From Acanthococcus lagerstroemiae (lineage: Eukaryota; Arthropoda; Insecta; Hemiptera; Eriococcidae): 64,000 bases of DNA. The notes beneath the pieces are model-generated. The model was not told the origin of the DNA, searched no databases, and saw only the letters and a list, made by a program, of their open reading frames with translations. This document shows, one piece after another, positions 48,660 through 60,235 of the stretch; position 1 is the stretch's first letter, and each line of letters starts with the position of its first letter. Where the stretch lies: positions 59,325,722 to 59,389,721 of the forward strand of contig CM063112.1 of the NCBI GenBank assembly GCA_031841125.1, in the 5' to 3' direction. The translations under genes were made by a program, and so were the position numbers.

Positions 48660-50015
48660 GTAGAACCGGATTAACTCTTTTTTTTTGGGGGGGGGAGGGG
48701 GAGGCTAACCTAATTGTTGTAATTTTTTACAGGGGCGCTATATAGAAGCACCTACCAGAATGTTTACAGTCTTCAAGACATTTTGGTGGTAGATATCAAA
48801 AAATTGTAAGAGACCATGTGGTTGTTCCATTTTAGAGTAACTTTTTTTAAAAAATATTTCTTCGCTTATGATCAAAAATCAATTTATGAGGCATTGTTTC
48901 CCTTTCTAGAGGATAAAGCTCCAGTAGAATTCCTTGGGGGTTTTAAGTCATTCCTCAGTATGCCCTACTGACCTACTATACCAAGATTCTACTTTGAGAC
49001 ATTTTTGTCGAACTTGGTGTCATTTTTACGTAATTTTCCCGGACCATCAGTCTGCATAAATAAAAGAAATTGAAATATGTTTTTAATAACAAGCTGAAGC
49101 TGGGAAAAAATTGTTGGTGCGGGGGTAGTTTGCCATTGCTTTCCCCACGGTTTTGTTGCGTTAAAATTTTCCTTCTCTGTGCCGAAGAGCCGCAGTTCGC
49201 TTGCTAGCCTCGTGTTTCACGATGTTGTGTAAGCGGTCCACGAGGTGCACATGGACGTCCTGCGATGTAATGCCTCATTCGTGTGAACTAGCGGAGGTTA
49301 CAGGACGCGTTATGTCTACTTTTTTTTTCTCTCACTTATTGCTTTTAATATTTTATTAAAAGAAGATACCTTTTTTTTTGTTTCACAACTTTTTTTGGAT
49401 AATTTTTTTCTTTTTAAATTGACATTCTTTATTATTTAGTACCATAAGCCAATCAGTTTTCCCTAAGAAGACCTTTGCAAAAGTAATAAAACTGATAGAA
49501 ATAATGGGCATTCATACCTTTCCAAGTTGGGTAACAACGCACAAAAGTGAGTTTTCCCATTTTGCTTCTCGTAAAAAGTGGAAGGCTTAAAAAAAAACAA
49601 AAAAAAAACAATAAACCTTGTGAAATGTTTTAAAATATATTCCATATATGCCTTCACAACATCACGTTGTAAAGTCCGTTCAATTTTTTTTTTTTTTGGA
49701 GGAGAAGATAATTGCTTCAGAAAACTGGTGGCGTTATTACCAGCAGGCACCTTATTAGGTTTTGTATGAAGTATCGTAGCTAAGTGATGTTCTCTCCTTT
49801 TTGTTTCTCTGGATTTCTTCATTCGTCTTCAATTTTTTCTTCTCTCAGTTTTTAGATGACCTAAATTTTCAGGGATCTCTGAGCTCGGGGGCTTGCGCCA
49901 CTAATACAATAATATAAAAAGAGTATGCATACCATGTCGTTGGAGAGGTCAAGAATCAACAAATTTTCAAGCACTATATTGAAAAGTTAACTTTACACCA
50001 ACACGATAACGGGTT
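48660..50015. other. no gene recognised; includes repeat shared with 16195-16340
   Basis: Apart from the 49110-49330 repeat and poly-T or poly-A tracts near 49320-49620 and 49685, nothing stands out. Confidence 0.45.
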
Positions 50016-50020
50016 CTTAC

Positions 50021-50613
50021 TTTGCACGAGCAGTTTATGAAATAGTGACGAACCGAAGAGTGTTTTCATGTCTTTTGCGAAAACTCGACCAACGATTAAC
50101 GGGAACGAATGGTAATTCCCAAATTGTGTGTCATAATTTAATGTTCGTCAAATTTCATTAATTTAAAGGCTAGGCTGGTATTGAAATTACATTTTCATTT
50201 CCCTTTTGGCCCTGTAGCAGCACGGCCAACGATAAGTGACTTGTCATCTCCTCATTATTATAATAAACCCCGGCGAACTTAATTATTCGTACGCATCATT
50301 TAATCCGAATGATATTTTTTTCCGCATTTCTGTACACAACCGTTTATATTTAACTGGGCATTATTTACAAACACGCGTGCGTTATGATTATTCAGAATCA
50401 CCTCCAGTTTCTTCCACTGAACGAACGTATCCGCTGAGGTAAATATTTTAAATATTCTTAATGGACGGAGGATAAAATTTCATACCTTGCTCCGTGGTGA
50501 TAAAAAGTAATAGCTCTGCGTAAGTTGGTATTTCCGTTAAATTTTGAATTATTGGGAGCTGAGACAGGAACAGCGGCACCCACTTTGTGTAAGTTTCTAA
50601 CTGATGCCGAGAA
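50021..50613 (-). CDS. two possible exons of an unrecognised gene
   Basis: A block at 50613-50486 is bounded by an AG acceptor and a GTATGA donor and has one open frame of 42 codons (LETYTKWVPLFLSQLPIIQ, then YAELLLFITTEQ). It leaves one base. A second block, 50071-50021, starts after AG and ends at GTAAGA; its open frame (MKTLFGSSLFHKLLVQ) joins in phase. I do not recognise the protein. The hydrophobic, leucine-rich character could fit a membrane or P450-like fragment, but this is weak. Phase agreement has a one-in-three chance of being accidental. Confidence 0.2.
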
Positions 50614-50814
50614 CTTTTGGGATGGGCGGGGTTAGTTTGCCAAATCGTGGAAAAAATAGATAGAAGCATAAAATCTGAAAAAACTCAGACTTTTGGGGAG
50701 ACAATGAACTATCGAAAAAGGTGTATTTAGGAAAAAAGCTGACACCACTAATGCCATATATACAGCTCCATACACAATACTCTCGCAAATTTGGACAATG
50801 AACAACGTATTTTC

Positions 50815-50940
50815 AGAATCTTTTATGACGTCAGGAAGGCTTTTGACAGTGTTAACCGTAATTTACCTATCCATGAATGATATCACTATGGGGATACAGA
50901 GATGCGTCTTTAACTGGTTCAAGTAGATCGCAAGTAACTA
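50815..50940 (+). mobile_element. short LINE reverse transcriptase fragment
   Basis: The frame FYDVRKAFDSVNRN matches the conserved 'D.(K/R)KAFDSV' RT motif (first catalytic Asp), followed by YHYG..., then stops. Only about 100 bases are recognisable. Confidence 0.6.
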
Positions 50941-51232
50941 GTGTGAAAACTGAACTATTTTCTTCATCATTGACTCGTTTACTCTCCTGAAGAGACATAG
51001 TGGCCCTGACTATTCCCGGATTCAGTATACTAGTTTGCACCATTTTTCCCAGTCTCGGACTGATCTTTTGCATTCAGTGAAGGTATACCCCATCACCAGT
51101 CGGATTAAGTCAAATCATCTTGTTTCTTCGGGTTACATACCTGAAGTACTTCAAGATTCTGGCGAGTACCTCCGATGACGGTTATCTGTTGTCGCCTATC
51201 TCACTGAGGACTGACGTGTTAGTCCTCTTAGC

Positions 51233-52353
51233 CAGCCCCGGCGCAAAAGGTTTTTCTGCGCCCCAGGCAAAATTCAATGTTTGCCACCCCTGTGTAAAAA
51301 AATGGTTGGTTCAATTTTTTATATGGTATTTGTAAAATGAAATTTATTAATGCACAAAAAGGCGAGTATAAAAAATTATTTATACAAATACCTATGTACT
51401 AGAAAAAAACAAAAAGTAATGGCACGAAAATTGAATTCGAAAGTAAAAAACAATAATTAATGACACAAAATTAAATTCGAACTTTACGTGCTTTTATTTG
51501 AGCAAACTCATGAACAATATCTTTTAAAACAATTTTTTAGCCGTTTTGTACTCAATAGCTATAAGAGCAAGTCCTGAAAGACGCTCTTGCCCAATAGTTT
51601 TAATTCTCAAACATAATCAAAATTTCGTACATTAGTTTCATCGGTAATGTGTCAGTCAGTAGATGAACGAATAATCGCAAAATACGTAATATGAGTCGGC
51701 TGCGTGACTGCATTCACTCATAGAAGTTGGTACTTTAAAACAGTCAACACTTGTAAAGACAGGATACATAGCGCGACATTGCGACTCCATTCCATGCGAT
51801 TACGATTAAGCATTACGTCACTTATCAGTGGTGTTACGTTGGCCATTTATAAGAGGAAAGGAGAAAACAATACCTACATATTTGCATATGCTAATCAAAA
51901 ATGTCACATACGAGGTGTCAAACGCGCCACCGACGATATGCAAGTATGTAGGTATTGTTTTCTCCCTTCCTCTCATGAATGGCCAACGCAACACCACTGA
52001 TAAGTGACGTAATGCATAATCGAATCGCATGAAAAATGGAGTCACAATGTCGCGCTGTGTATCCTGTCTTTACAAGTGTTGACTGTTGCAAAGTACCAAC
52101 TACCATGAGTGAGTGCAGTCATGCAGCCGACTCATATTACGTGTTTTGCGATTATTCGTTCATCTACTGACTGACACATTACCGATGGAACTAATGTACG
52201 AAATTTTGATTGCGTTTGAGAATTATTCATGAAGAATGTAGTCAGAATTCATATTTTCCCAAGATATTGATATTTTCTTGATTTTTTTTTTTAAATCAAG
52301 AAATTGCCGCCCTAGGCAGTTGCCTGCGTGGCCTGTGCCTCGCGCCGGGGCTG
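51233..52353. mobile_element. hAT-like foldback element, 1121 bp
   Basis: The ends are CAGCCCCGGCGC and its exact inverse. The direct repeat TCTTAGC flanks it (51226-51232 and 52354-52360). Inside, 51605-51895 and 51935-52222 are long inverted arms about 290 bases each, sharing for example 'cattaccgatg.aactaatgtacgaaattttgat'. It splits the LINE at 51060-53290. No transposase is encoded. Confidence 0.85.
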
Positions 52354-52752
52354 TCTTAGCTGTCCTTGATATCCGCAGCATCCGTCTCCAGTACCACATG
52401 TTCAGAGCGTCTATTCTCCTTCGTTCTGCCTGTCAGATTGTCCACGTTTCTGAGCCATACTGGAAGATTAAGAACATCAGCGTGCGCACCATTTGCTTCT
52501 TTGTGTTTTTGCTTATCGCTCGGTTATTTAATTTAGTTGTGGTGCTTCTTGCCGTCTGGATCCTTTTCTTGAGCTCTCGTTCGCATCCACCGTTGTTATC
52601 TTCTTCGGACCCCAGATATATGAAATGATTCACAACCTCGATTCCGGCTATTGCTTTGATGTTTGGTCTGTTCTGGTTGGGTTTATCTACATTCATTATT
52701 TTCGTTTTCAAGAGATTTATTTCCATGGTGTATTCCTTGCTTATGGTTTCCA

Positions 52753-52987
52753 ACCCTGTCGAGGGGAGGGGGGGTACCTCGGGCCCGGACTTTCAAAGGA
52801 GCCCGATATTTTTAAAAGACCTGAATTTCAATCATACTGTACATCAAATGAGCAATCACTCCTTACACCATGAAAGAAACCTCTTATCCCATATATTTTC
52901 CCATCTAACAAAAGAACAAATTGAACTGGAAGGAGAGGGGGGCCCGTAGAAATTTCGCCTAGCCCTCTTTTTCTCTTTACGGGGCTG
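52753..52987. mobile_element. 235-bp insertion with 10-bp target duplication
   Basis: ATGGTTTCCA stands at both 52743-52752 and 52988-52997. Removing the insert and one repeat restores the LINE frame between LQILETIS and KEYTMEIN. The insert has G-rich and GGGCCC-containing ends but no clear inverted termini. Class unknown. Confidence 0.7.
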
Positions 52988-53458
52988 ATGGTTTCCAGAA
53001 TCTGCAGTAGTTGCTTCATTTCACCCACATCTGATGTCTGCGTTGTATCGTCCGCATATCTCAGATTAGTCAGCCTTCTTCCTACCACTGTGATTCCATA
53101 TTTTCAAATGGTGTCAGAGTTCTTTCCTTCTAGAGTTTTCCTCATATTCGCCGTATAGGTTAAAAAGCATGCATTCCTGTCTTACTCCTGTCCAACCCGA
53201 AACTCTCGAGACGTATTCCCCTTGCATATCCATACCACCGCTGTTCCACCCTCGTAGAGTCTCTTGATCAAGAATATCAAGTGCTTTTGTGATCCCATCC
53301 AGGGGTGGAATAGAGGGGTCTGGGGGGCTAAGCCCCCGGTTTCAAAATTATCCCCCTCCCCCCAAATGAAAAATGTAAAACTATACGAGTGCCGCTATTA
53401 TCGTTTGTGATGTTGTTGTTGTTTTTACAAAGGAAGTATTACAGAGAAAACATCTATT

Positions 53459-53481
53459 TATATATATATATATATATATAT
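53459..53481. repeat. (TA)n microsatellite
   Basis: About eleven TA units. The preceding 53290-53400 block is a G/C-rich insertion-like stretch ('ccaggggtggaatagagggg' to 'ccccctcccccc') with no defined end. Confidence 0.8.
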
Positions 53482-53849
53482 TTCTTTTAGGGGTGGGGAC
53501 TATGATTTTTGGATTTTTATAAAGTTACCCTCGACCGTGAGCTTAAGTGAGTTGGCTAAAGTGAGTTCAGTATTATCGCCCTCCAATTTCGAGAGATAAA
53601 GAGTGTAGAGGAGCCTAATCGTGATCCCACTGATAACGAAAAGGACCCAAGGTAGATGTGTGTGAGTGCCCAAAATAAGTAAAGTACGAAGTTCAAAGCT
53701 GTTTGAGAATCTTTTTTCCAAAGCATTAGTCAAAAGAAAATACCTACGTAAATCCACATTTTGCTCCTTACATTCCACGTAATAATGACTATAAATCTTT
53801 CTACAAATTCAAAGGAAACAAGAACATGTTTAGAATCATATAATGATGA

Positions 53850-55200
53850 TAATCAGGTTATCACCTTATCAGTCTTACGACCGGTTTGATGCAGCTCCTC
53901 ATTTTTCCCTATTTTGTGCAAGTTCTTTCATTTCCAAATAACTCTGACATTTGATATCCTCTATCTATTGAACATACTGGAATCTTTGCCGACCTACTCA
54001 ATTCTTTCCTTCCATCCTCCCTTCTATCAGGAGTGATATTATTCCTGGGTGCCTCAAATTAGGCCCTATTAGTTTATCATGATTCCTCATCTTCAAACAA
54101 TTCCAGATTAGCCCCGTAGCCAGAGTTTATGTGTGGGTGGGGCTCTATGAACCTTTTCGGGGGCCGAGGTCAACATTTTTTTACAAGCCAAGAGAAAAGT
54201 TATACGGGTTTAATGTTTTATTTCAATGGGTATTCCGCCTCGTTGTCTAAACAGGCTCGGGTAATTTAGCGAGAGTGTACTGGGGCAATTACATACAAAT
54301 CCCATTCCCAATCCAAGAGTACCAAATTACCCGTTAACCAAGTTTTTGTTCTAAATTTTAAAATGTTTTTGTGATATTAATTCTCTTCATTCCTTCTTTC
54401 TTTCTCGTTCAGCGTAATGACCATTTTTTAAAGTGGTAGTACCTGTGCCTAGGGGGGCTCAAGATACCTTTAGAGGGGGCTCAGCCCCAGCTTTCCCCCA
54501 TGGCTAGGGGGCTGTTCCGAATATCTATTTTACCTGCTAGTCTGTTAAGTGTGTCCTCACTTCTTACCTTATCCGTCCATTTGATATTAAGTAACTGCCT
54601 ATAGCATCATATTTCAAAAGCTTCGATCATTTTCTTCTCTGGTTTTTCTATGGTCCAAATTTCACATCCATACAACGCTACACCCCAAACATAAGTTTTC
54701 AAAAATGATTTTTTGATTTCTAGATTTATTTTTGATTTGAATAAATTACTTTTTCAATAAAATTCTAATGTAGCTTGGGCTATTCTACTACTAATATCCC
54801 TTTTATACCTTCCACCTTGTATTATTTTACTCCTGATATAGCAAAATTCTCTTACTTCCAATTTTTCTCTGAACAATTCTCATTTTTAGCTATCATGTTC
54901 ACATCGATTACATACCATCACTTTAGGTTTATTTCTTTAAATATTTTCAGACAATATTCTAACTCAAAATCTCCTCCATTCTATTTGAAATATTTTCCAA
55001 ACCTAGTACCTCTTTCAGTTAATAAGACAATATCATCTGCAAACCTGAGCCTGTTTACTCGCTCTCCATGTATGGTTACACCTGCTTCAAAGTAGTTTTC
55101 TGTCTGTTATATAAGTTTAAAAGAACTTGACTTTCTTCTTTATTCCTATCCTTTTTAGAAAATCAAATATTTTATCCCATTTAACATTGTCAAAAGCTTT
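53850..55200 (-). mobile_element. RTE-like LINE copy related to 30345-32900, interrupted
   Basis: The tail at 53850-54100 is nearly collinear with 32640-32900 on the plus strand. The RT core is seen as AGVTIHGERVNRLRFADDIVL around 55020-55090 and the KAFDNVKWDKIF-like block near 55170-55200. The segment between these two RT blocks is deleted. A hAT-like MITE interrupts it at 54109-54514. It ends where the inverted-repeat structure begins. Confidence 0.8.
54109..54514. mobile_element. hAT-like MITE, 406 bp
   Basis: The ends are TAGCCCCGTAGCCA and, inverted, CAGCCCCCTAGCCA. The flanks TTCCAGAT (54101-54108) and TTCCGAAT (54515-54522) look like an 8-bp duplication with two changes. The related LINE at 32650 is uninterrupted here, which serves as an empty site. 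Confidence 0.8.
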
Positions 55201-56009
55201 TGTCGTCGTCCAGTGAACGTGGGGCCCAAAAAATGGGCGCGACAAAAAATATGGAGCATAACGTGCTCTGCGGAGCGTAGTGGACGACATGAAAATGCTC
55301 TCTCGAGGTTGCAGACTCGTCTGCTAGATGATGCACTAGCAGAGCGTAGTGCTCGCAGGCTGGTGTAAGGAACGTGATGCTCGCATGGGAATACAGGCCG
55401 GTACAAGGCGTGTGGTTTTTGCAAGCTCCATATCGCCAGCGGCACATGTATGCAGAATAGGAATGAAACCATGACAGAAAAATTGTGCTTTAATTGTGCT
55501 TTTTTGTGCTTCCAATTGCAGACTTAATGCTCCATGCCTTCTGAAGATATAGCCAAAAAGAGAAAGTGGTCAATGTCCTGCTGGCGACATGCAAAGGAAA
55601 TTTCGAAATTAACTCCGATGGAAATAAACACCCGCTAAAATCAGTGTGCTACATTTGTGCTTTTTTGTGCCGCCAATTTTGAGACCCCAGTTCCCCCTTC
55701 CTGCACCACCCTGCTGGGGGCACAACGTTTTTCTCGCATTACCAATTTGAAAGCATGTAGGAAAATTGTACTCTAATTGTGCTTCATGTTCCCACCAGCC
55801 CACCATTTTTGCACAAACTGCCCCCAAGTTATGACCAAAAAACCAAAAGTGGGTCAATGTGCCACTGGCGACGTGCAATGAAAATATTGAAATTAACTCC
55901 AATGAAACTGAACAGAATCTAAAATGATTGTGTTGAAATTGTGCTTTTAGTGCCGACAATATTTAAAGTCGTGCTTCGACCCCTTAGCTTACGCTGGGGG
56001 TGGGGGGTA

Positions 56010-56400
56010 TTTAATATTCTGTGCGGTGTTATATTACCTGATGTTGGAAAATGGTGCGATGTAAGCGGAAGTGGCGTCAAGTAATTGAGCACAAATTTTG
56101 ATTTGTCAGGCAAACAATTTCCGAATTTGTGCTTCAGCCTCTGAGCGGGGGGGGGGGGGGGGTCCATATTACTACTATTGTGATATTACCCGATGACGAA
56201 AAATGGTGCGACGTAAGCGGAAGTGGTGTCAAACAATTGTGCTTCAGGCGAACAATGTCCGAATTTGTGCTTCAAGCCCTAAACTGGGGAGGGGGTCTAT
56301 ATTACCACTATTGTAATACTACCCGATGACGAAGAATGGTGCGACATTAGCGGAAGTGGCGTCAAATAATTGTGCTTCTTTAGGCGAACAATTTGTAATT
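56010..56400. repeat. tandem repeat, three units of about 135-150 bp
   Basis: The units share 'attaccygatgacgaaaaatggtgcgacgtaagcggaagtggcgtcaa.taattg' and 'ccgaatttgtgcttca', each followed by a G run. A fourth, separate partial copy is at about 57170-57260. Confidence 0.8.
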
Positions 56401-56689
56401 TTTTAGCACGAAAAGAAAAGTCAGAAATCACGAAAAAAAAGAAAGATTCGGTTAATAATCAGTTCACGAAATATACAATAAAGGAAACAGAAAAGGTAAT
56501 ACATGAACATTAAGAAAAACTCTTGTACGAAAAAATAAAAGAATCGCGAAATAATAGAACATCGAACGGGAAAAAATTTTTAATGTTTGGTAGATGGCGT
56601 GGTGTACTGATTCCCAACATAAAATTTTTTGATATTTTTACGCATAGCCCGTAATAAGTCCGAAATTTCAACATTACTTATGAAATAAA

Positions 56690-56940
56690 GGAAAATGATG
56701 TAAGTTCAATGTTTTATACGTATATTCGGAAAGCTTATTAATTTCATCTACTTTACGATGCCACTTACTTTTTTCCCCAAAAAAGTTCAATTGGTGAAAA
56801 GTCTTAGTCGAATTTGTAAACTGGTCTCGGTTTTAGTACAGGCTGATAACGTCACATATCCAAATCTTTAATATCATTTTCGGCAACTTTCATCAGGCGG
56901 ACATTTGTTAACTAAACTCCTGCCTAAAATAGCTCGCGGG
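56690..56940. repeat. uninterrupted copy of the repeat split by Helitron-like copy B
   Basis: Matches 46570-46670 and then 48456-48620 without a break at 56794-56797. It therefore acts as the empty-site allele of the insertion. Confidence 0.75.
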
Positions 56941-58231
56941 TAAACCTGCGTTCTGTATCACATGTAGGTCTACCTGTTTCCACATGCATCAGTCACCCGT
57001 ACAATTTGTCATACTCGTAGTTCTTTTTTCGTTCAAAAACATTCAACATTTCGTGCAACGTGATTTTCATCAACTTTACTGACAATTTCGTTATTTTGAA
57101 TTACTTTTTCGTGCTTCTACTTTTCGGTTAGACGCCTTTGACCATTCGTGCAGTTTAATAATATTCCTCATTTCCGAATTTGTGCTTCAACCCTTGAGCC
57201 AGGGGGTCCATATTACCACTATTGTGATATTACCTGATGACGAAAAATGGTGCATAAGTTACTTTCGACTTAGTTATGCAAGAAAAATGTTGTGCCCCAT
57301 CAGGGGGGAGCGTGGAGGGGGTACTGGGGAGGGGGAGGGGCTCAAAATTATTGTCACAGAAAAGCACAATTTCAACACAACCATTTTAGGTTGTGTTCAG
57401 TTTCATTGGAGTTAATGTCATTATTTTCATTCCATTTCGCCAGCGGCGCACTGACCCACTTTTGGTTTTTTGGTCATAACTTGGGGGCAGTTTGTGCAAA
57501 AATGGTGAGGCTGATGAGAAAATGAAGCACAATTAGAGCTCAAGTTTTCTGCATACTTTCGACTTGGTAATGCAAGAAACATTTTATTCCCCATCAGGGG
57601 GGAGCGGGGAAGAGGAAGTAGGGGCCTCGAAATTGTCGGCACAAAAAAGCGCACATTTAGCACATTGATTTTAGCGGGTGTACATTTCCATCGGAGTTAT
57701 TTCAAAATTTCGTTTGTTTGTTGCCAGCAGCACATTGACCTACTTTTTTTTGGAGGGGGGGGGGCTATAACTTCAGAAGGAATAGAGCACAAATTCTGCA
57801 ATTGGAAACGTAAAAAAGCACAATTAAAGCACAATTTTTCTGTCTTGGTTTCATACCTATTCCGCATACATGTGCCGCTGGCGACATGGAGCTGTCCTAG
57901 CTGTCGAATGTAGTGCTGAGTCACAGTCAGTCAGTCAGTCAATAGTTTTATCATTACTATTATTATTAACGTGGCGCGTGAAAGTAACGTTTTTCCGGTT
58001 CGTGTGCCAAAGTAAAGACATGAAAATATCAAAAAACTTTGACCCACTGGAGTTCTGATCATAATCGTTGACTTTGAAATGACATCCAGAATTATGAAAA
58101 TCATACAAACAATCTTTAATTAGTGAAACGCATAAGTTGAACTAATTACTGAGCTGTTGCAGAAAACTGCAACGCGGTACCTTACATAATTAATATTATT
58201 GTAACGATAATAAGTGCACCTGCTGACACAT

Positions 58232-58237
58232 TTTATT
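58232..58237 (-). promoter_or_regulatory. candidate poly(A) signal for the CRAL-TRIO gene
   Basis: AATAAA on the minus strand about 25 bases past the stop codon. Confidence 0.5.
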
Positions 58238-58260
58238 CCTTCGTAATGTAATATTTAATC

Positions 58261-59238
58261 TTAATCAACACAAAGTTTACGAAAATAACCTTCCATCCCT
58301 TTCTGCAAGTCTTCCAAATCTGAGTTTATTTCGTATTCTTTAGGCTTCTTGGTGAGATCTGCTTTTAGCAACTCGTTCGAGAGAAAAACATCTCGGTGTT
58401 TGCACACGTAATGATATAACTGATCTGAAAATGAAAATAATACTTAAAAGTATCATATGTATTCCTCAAAATTATATCATGGGGATCTGATTAGTTTGAT
58501 AGGTATGTTTATATTCACAATTTCGTAAGTAAGCATGTCGCCTTGTATACCTGATCATAATATTTTACAAAACTTCATCTCCCTGAAAGAAGATGGCGTT
58601 TCAGCTTTTTCAGACATACATGAACTCAAGTTCGCATGCTTGTATAAGTAGATACTTTTAGCCGAATTATTTTGATTAATCTTCACTTGTGTATGTAATT
58701 GTAATTTGATATTCCAGTTTATAATTGATTACTCCTACGCACCTTTTAATTCTGTCGACGATGGTAGATTTCCCCCATAATCAGACGGTAATGTTTCTTT
58801 GGGCAACACCTCGACCAAGTCCGTAGGCTTTTTCTTCCAGATTATTATCTGAAAAATAATGTATACGTTAACTCATGCAGCGTGTCTGCAGTGTAGGTAA
58901 GTACATCGGCATCAAGCAATTTATAACTTGTAGATGTGCTTACTCGTACCTGCAGTTATGAATATTATTTGATGTGTAGGTTGTAACCTACTCGTTCAGC
59001 CAGTTTTTTCGTCAGGATCTTCTTGTACAACTCAATTAAAGGTTGAACTATGGTATGGACGTTGACAACGAATATCTTCTGAATGCGAAATTTCAAAATT
59101 TGCTGTAATTTTTAATAGGATGGATATATTTATAGTCCTCAAAACCGCCGTTTCTAATTGTAACTGTAATTTGAAGTAATAGCAGACTTACAGTTGGACC
59201 ATATTCTTCAGACGACAAACCAGGATACCTTCTCGTTT
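58261..59238 (-). CDS. CRAL-TRIO / SEC14-like lipid-binding protein, C-terminal 4 exons (5' part not found)
   Basis: Soluble protein that binds and moves small hydrophobic lipids; the ligand cannot be told. Exons are 59238-59192, 59078-58992, 58848-58743 and 58424-58261. Phases fit and give 134 C-terminal residues ending YFRKLCVD. The RYPG...KIFVVNVHTI block corresponds to the 'YPE..(Y/L)..IN.P' strand, followed by helix IVQPLIELYKKILTKKLAERI, then VEVLPKETLPSDYGGN, which matches the family's 'LP.EYGG' signature. The tail is lysine-rich, without an obvious GOLD domain. The first exon here needs one base from an upstream exon, which I could not find. A nested transposon stack begins 35 bases upstream of the exon's acceptor, so the rest may lie beyond 63.3 kb or outside the window. 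Confidence 0.75.
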
Positions 59239-59859
59239 CTAACAATTACCGAATGGACATTTTCAACATTTAATCCTTTCACTCCCAGGAAGGGAAAAAT
59301 TTTTTTGTAACCATATCTGTAGTGAAACTAGTTCATTTGGTCCCCAAGAATATGAAACTCGTTAGAGGTAATTTTTTCAGACCCCTAAACCCCTCTTTTG
59401 GATAGCACAATATGTCCCAGTGGGATTATTTGGGATTATTTGGTGGGATATATTGTCTCACACTGGTACTGAAAAAACACGAACAACGGCTGATAGCCAC
59501 TCTGCTGCGCGCTCTAACGGAAGAGTAAAGCCGGGATGTTGTTCAGCAGCACGAATACTCTCAGTGGGACAGTTTAAACGGATTAAACATTGTCAGTGAT
59601 CCCAAGAGAATTTTTTGAGAAACTGTGAGACAATATGTCCCAGTGGGAGGGAGGACTTTTATCTCCTAAAATTTCAAAAGAAAATGCTAAAAATATAATA
59701 CCAAAAAAGCACTTCGCGGAATTAAAAATCATGAATTTTAACTGTCAGGGATTAGCAAACGAAGAAAGACTTCTCGAATTGGAAAATGCTACAGGCAAGA
59801 AAGAACTCGGTGTTTCATGTTTAGCGGAAGTCAAATAGACGGAGGAGCACTGATTAAAC

Positions 59860-60235
59860 CAGGGACGTACCGAAGAATTCCCCCCCCCCCAGGGGGGGAT
59901 AAAAAATTGTGAAAGTCCCAACTGACTCAACTCAGAAGTCCCAAGTATGGAAGCAAAAAAAAACCTCTTGACTTGTTGGAGTTTTCCAACTGACTCAACT
60001 CAAAAAATTCCCAAATATCAAAGCAAAAAAAAAAAAAAAAAAGGAAAAAGGTTGACTTGTTGGGGTTTTTCCAACTTCTCAACTTAATTTCCGAGTATCA
60101 AAGCAAAAAAAAAAACCGTTTAACTTGTTGGATTTTTCCAACTTGCCTGACTGAAATGGTAAAATTTCCCAACTGCTGAGTGAAAAGTTCTTAGTGGGGG
60201 GGGGGGGGAGTTGTCCCCCTGTCAGTACGTCCCTG
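59860..60235. mobile_element. hAT MITE, 376 bp, inside the LINE endonuclease region
   Basis: A perfect 8-bp duplication GATTAAAC flanks it (59852-59859 and 60236-60243). The ends are CAGGGACGTACCGA and, inverted, CAGGGACGTACTGA. The interior has three or four imperfect ~70-bp units ('caactgactcaact...cttgacttgttgg.gttttcc'), each with an A run. Confidence 0.92.

Larger units (their letters stand above)
51060..53290 (-). mobile_element. RTE-like LINE copy, interrupted by two insertions
   Basis: From 53290 downward the minus strand reads a DQETL/LYEG-like block, a broken 'RVGW..G.RQEC' (GVRQGC motif), FNLYGEY-like sequence, NLRYADDTT (YADD box, about 53050), EMKQLLQILETIS, then (after an insertion) INLLKTKIM, FIYLGSEEDNNGGCERELKKRI and YGSETW, and finally RYVTRRNKM near 51120 after a second insertion. 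YADD and the YLGS motif place it near RTE-type elements. Frames are broken. Confidence 0.8.
55430..57893. repeat. large inverted-repeat structure, arms about 0.5-0.7 kb
   Basis: The left arm starts 'ctccatatcgccagcggcacatgtatgc' and continues with the inverse of the right arm, which ends near 57893. Both arms carry repeated 'gtgcttttttgtgcc', 'ctccgatggaaat.aacacccgctaaaatca' and 'ccaattgcaga' blocks. The middle (56400-57170) includes a separate repeat (56690-56920). It abuts the LINE at 55200. No protein was recognised. It may be a foldback transposon or two inverted copies of a minisatellite-bearing element. Confidence 0.7.

Noticed and set aside
51704..52106. Several 60-100 codon frames on both strands
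   Set aside because: They are mirrored frames from the two inverted arms of the hAT-like foldback element.
55155..55472. 105-codon minus-strand frame
   Set aside because: It spans the junction of a LINE fragment and the inverted-repeat structure. It is not conserved in the other arm.
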